From NCBI RefSeq assembly GCF_008704935.1, contig NZ_CP023692.1, forward strand, positions 930,001 to 994,000: DNA of 64,000 bases, given 5' to 3'. The DNA comes from Streptomyces vinaceus. GTDB lineage: Bacteria; Actinomycetota; Actinomycetes; Streptomycetales; Streptomycetaceae. The stretch's first letter is position 1, and each line of letters opens with the position of its first letter. Below the pieces are notes generated by a model. It worked only from the letters and a program-made list of their open reading frames with translations, was not told where the DNA came from and searched no databases. Both the position numbers and the translations under genes were made by a program. Positions 61,526 to 64,000 of the stretch are shown piece after piece.

Positions 61526-62173
61526 ATGACCCCTGCCCTGCTTCCCCGTCCGACCGCCACCGGGACGGCGCCCCTGCGCCACCGCGGCGGCCCCGACGAG
61601 CCGACGACCCTGCTGGCGCTCGCCGCACGTGAGGGCGACCCCGACGCGGTGGACCGTTTCGTACGCGCCCTGCACCACGACGTCCGGCGCTACGTGGCCT
61701 ACCTCAGCGCCGATCCGCAGTCGGCGGACGACCTGACCCAGGAGACGTTCCTGCGCGCCCTCGGCAGCCTGCACCGCTTCGAGGGCCGTTCCTCCGCCCG
61801 TACGTGGCTGCTCTCGATCGCCCGGCGCACCGTCATCGACAGCCTCCGCCACAAGGCGGCGCGCCCCAGGATCTCGGACCGGGACGACTGGCAGAGCGCC
61901 GCCGAACGGGCCCAGCCCCGGGGCCTGCCCGGCTTCGAGGACGGGATCGCCCTCGCGGAGCTGCTGGGAACGATCCCCGCCGAACGCCGCGACGTGTTCG
62001 TCCTCACCCAGGTCCTGGGACTGCCGTACGCGGAGGCGGCGAGCGCGCTCGGCTGTCCGATCGGCACGGTCCGCTCCCGCGTGGCCCGGGCCCGCACCTC
62101 GCTCCTGGAGCTGCTCACGGACGCCGACGCGGACGCCGGTGGGCCGGAGCTCGCGGCCACGGCCGCCGCCTGA
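61526..62173 (+). CDS. ECF sigma factor
   Basis: A 215-aa sigma-70 factor of the extracytoplasmic-function class: region 2 is ADDLTQETFLRALGSLHRFEGRSSARTWLLSIARRTVID in essence, here visible as DDLTQETFLRAL and RTWLLSIARRTVID, and region 4 as IPAERRDVFVLTQVLGLPYAE with the HTH SALGCPIGTVRSRVARAR. ATG 61526 follows AGAAGGACC. No anti-sigma gene is adjacent; the upstream His/Met-rich protein could be its regulator or target. Confidence 0.92.
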   Translation: MTPALLPRPTATGTAPLRHRGGPDEPTTLLALAAREGDPDAVDRFVRALHHDVRRYVAYLSADPQSADDLTQETFLRALGSLHRFEGRSSARTWLLSIARRTVIDSLRHKAARPRISDRDDWQSAAERAQPRGLPGFEDGIALAELLGTIPAERRDVFVLTQVLGLPYAEAASALGCPIGTVRSRVARARTSLLELLTDADADAGGPELAATAAA

Positions 62174-62209
62174 GCGACGGCCGGCCGGGGCGGGACTCCC
62201 GCCCCGGCC

Positions 62210-63781
62210 CTATCCCCCGCCCTTCAGCCGGCGGACGACCTCGTCGGACACCCGCCTCTGGAGGTCGGCGAGTTGCTCGGGGGTGTAGGCGGTGAGGTCG
62301 CCGGGGTCCTTGGCGCCGCCCGGGGCCGGGCCCGCCTGCTCCTGTTTCTTCTTCTCCTCTTCCCGGCGCTGGAGTTCCTGCTCCTCGGGCGAACCGGGCG
62401 CCGCGTAGGCGCATTTGATGAGGGCGCCGTCGGCGGCCTTCAGGCAGGTCGCCTCGCGGCCGCCCACCTGGCCCCGGCCCTCCACCCGGTAGCGGATGTT
62501 CTGCGCGCTGCCGACCGTGGCGGTCCAGGTGGAGCCACCGGTCGGCACCACCTCGAACACCTGGTCGTCGTTGTAACAGCAGACGTCCCGGTACTCGGCC
62601 TTGATCAGCGCCACCAGCGCCTGCGGCGAGGACCAGGTCGGATCGAGCCGGTGGACGGTCATCGGGGCCAGTCCGCCGCCCTGGTGGCTGGTCGGCACGG
62701 TCGAGACGGCCACCACCGAGCTGGCCTCCCCCTGCGGGGTGAGGGGGGTGACGTACGCGCTGCGCCCGCTCGTGTCGCGGTACTTGAGGGTGAACTCCGA
62801 CTCGTTGCCCGCGTTGGCCCCGTCCTCGGAGGCGTCCCAGCCGCTGCGCTCGAACCACCAGTCGCTGAAGCTGCCGACGGCGGCGGTCCCCTCCCGCTGC
62901 CGGGCCGCGAGGCTGAGCGGATAGGACGGTCCGGGCACCTTCGCCGTATCGGTCGTGAGCGTGAGCTCACCGGTGCGCCCGTTGTACAGCGCGACCCCGG
63001 CGGGCCGTTCGGTCACCACCAGGATCCCGGTCTGGCGTTTGAGGGGCACGACCACGGTCGGGGTGTCGCCCTGGCAGGTCACGTACGCGTCGTCGGCGTC
63101 GAAGCGCACCCAGCGCCGCTGCGCCGAGATCTTGCGGCCGAGGTTGTGGCCGAACCAGCCGCCGATCCGCGCGTCGGCCCTGTCGATGTCGAAGGAACAG
63201 CGCTGCTGGCTGCGGCTGTTGCCGCCGAGCGGGATGTCCTGCTCCAGGCCGACCTCGTACCCGGAGAGCCAGCCGCGCCGCTCGACGAGGGTCGCGAACC
63301 GGTCCGAGTCGGGCAGGTAGGTGATGTCGGAGATCTCGCCGGTGACATCGCCGAGGTGCGGGGCGGCCTGCGCCTTCCCGACCACGTAGGGCGCGCGGGC
63401 CGCCAGTTCGGGCACCGGCTCGCTCACGATCTGCACGTTCTGCATGTACGCGCGGTCCTGGAGGTACGACCCGTACACCAGCCACCAGATTCCGAGGCCC
63501 AGCCCGAGGACGGCGCCCAGCCACCCGAGGACCACCGCGGTGCTCCCGCCGCCCCCACCACCGTCCCGCCTGCCGCGGGCGAGCTTCAGCGCCAGCCCCA
63601 CCAGCAGGAGGAACGCCAGGAGCAGCAGCGGCGCGGCCAGCCAGGACAGGAGCTTGCGGCCCTCCCAGACGATGATCGTGGTGGCGTACGAGGCCCACCA
63701 GAAGAACAGCCCCGCCACGAGAACGGGTATCCCCACCCACCACGCCCGCGAGACCTGTGCCGCCCGCGCTGTCCGCCCCAT
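62210..63781 (-). CDS. Large membrane-anchored protein of unknown function
   Basis: A ~523-aa protein with three N-terminal membrane helices (VGIPVLVAGLFFWWASYATTI, LLSWLAAPLLLLAFLLLVGL, VVLGWLGAVLGLGLGIWWLVY). The long external part has few Cys and aromatic-rich strands with no domain I recognise (RRWVRFDADDAYVTCQGD, WWFERSGWDASEDG). An Glu/Gln/Lys-rich coiled-coil-like stretch (QELQRREEEKKKQEQ) precedes the end. ATG 63781 has GGGGGGC upstream; GTG 63841 is less likely. Standalone. Confidence 0.8.
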   Translation of the reverse strand: MGRTARAAQVSRAWWVGIPVLVAGLFFWWASYATTIIVWEGRKLLSWLAAPLLLLAFLLLVGLALKLARGRRDGGGGGGSTAVVLGWLGAVLGLGLGIWWLVYGSYLQDRAYMQNVQIVSEPVPELAARAPYVVGKAQAAPHLGDVTGEISDITYLPDSDRFATLVERRGWLSGYEVGLEQDIPLGGNSRSQQRCSFDIDRADARIGGWFGHNLGRKISAQRRWVRFDADDAYVTCQGDTPTVVVPLKRQTGILVVTERPAGVALYNGRTGELTLTTDTAKVPGPSYPLSLAARQREGTAAVGSFSDWWFERSGWDASEDGANAGNESEFTLKYRDTSGRSAYVTPLTPQGEASSVVAVSTVPTSHQGGGLAPMTVHRLDPTWSSPQALVALIKAEYRDVCCYNDDQVFEVVPTGGSTWTATVGSAQNIRYRVEGRGQVGGREATCLKAADGALIKCAYAAPGSPEEQELQRREEEKKKQEQAGPAPGGAKDPGDLTAYTPEQLADLQRRVSDEVVRRLKGGG

Positions 63782-63874
63782 GATCGCCCCCCGCCGTCGG
63801 TCCGCCCAATTCTGTACCGGCGACGGTGAGTTGTCAGCCACTCGATCAGTACGGGCGGGCCGTCGGCGGGCCGG

Positions 63875-64000
63875 TCACCTGGCCGGCGCCGGGGCGGGGC
63901 ACCTCGGGAGCGGGGGGCGGTCCTTCGTCCGTACGGCCGGCAGCCAGGCGACGGCGTCCGGGGCCGCGGCCGGGTCCGCGCCCGGCAGGCGGACGCGGAA
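63875..64000 (-). CDS. 3' end of a gene entering from the right edge
   Basis: 42 in-frame codons reading FRVRLPGADPAAAPDAVAWL...RCPAPAPAR and ending in TGA at 63875. Codon bias fits a real coding end, but nothing is recognisable. Upstream of the unknown membrane gene on the same strand. Confidence 0.5.
   Translation of the reverse strand, partial: FRVRLPGADPAAAPDAVAWLPAVRTKDRPPLPRCPAPAPAR

Overview
The window is very high in G+C, with strong third-position GC, GTG starts, frequent 4-bp stop/start overlaps and gene families typical of streptomycetes: XRE plus DUF397 pairs, SigE-family and SigB-type sigma factors, a SpoIIE-type phosphatase, an LAxTG surface protein and many secreted glycosidases. 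It looks like a chromosomal stretch of a Streptomyces or a close relative. No rRNA, prophage, CRISPR array or intact transposase was seen. The one RNA-gene candidate is an irregular tRNA-like sequence at 4643-4715.

Layout, left: 1-4573 (minus) is a tightly overlapped operon of an LRR protein, a large ankyrin protein, a MoxR-type AAA ATPase and an HEVAH metallopeptidase cut by the window edge. The tRNA-like element lies directly upstream on the same strand. Next come an orphan glutamate-type binding lipoprotein with a perfect 48-nt palindromic terminator, a PfpI-like protein, a secreted endonuclease I, a DUF3040 protein, an acetyltransferase, a GH20 hexosaminidase, a GlcG/HbpS-like protein, and an MFS exporter divergent from a MarR regulator. 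12796-14456 holds an LAxTG surface protein, a SigE-family sigma factor and a proline-rich membrane protein. 14571-20576 holds a glycosyltransferase, an AraC regulator and a 1150-aa GH101 enzyme. A YbjQ-like protein and a two-component system follow.

Middle: an XRE/DUF397 pair and a secreted SH3-like protein precede a compact RNA-repair cassette at 25349-27913 (RNA ligase, T4-type polynucleotide kinase-phosphatase, NYN-domain protein). Further on are VOC proteins, a DUF1275 protein, an FrnE-like protein beside asnB, an aquaporin, a flavin monooxygenase, a TDT-family transporter, an SDR, a YbdK-type ligase, an AI-2E-family transporter, a SigB-type sigma factor with a matching promoter, and a convergent RsbW-like kinase. 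An MFS gene and a DUF1992 gene diverge around two strong palindromes of one consensus. A 906-aa SpoIIE phosphatase, a beta-carbonic anhydrase and a Gfo/Idh/MocA oxidoreductase follow.

Right: a small lipoprotein, an isochorismatase-like hydrolase with a GlxA-type regulator, and a three-gene metal-type ABC importer. Then comes an acyl-activation set (AMP ligase and two-domain CoA-transferase, divergent from an acyl-CoA dehydrogenase), followed by a 166-bp MITE-like element with CTAG flanks. The same end sequence also occurs alone at 12738. The window closes with a GH88-like hydrolase and MFS pair, a His/Met-rich membrane protein with an ECF sigma factor, a large unknown membrane protein and the tail of a further gene.

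Most of this is ordinary chromosomal accessory content. The items most worth attention are the MoxR/metallopeptidase/ankyrin/LRR operon with its tRNA-like leader, the RNA-repair cassette, the paired palindromic operators at 43021-43084 and the MITE-like element. Start codons were chosen by ribosome-binding site and overlap. Functions come from motifs read by eye, with no database search.
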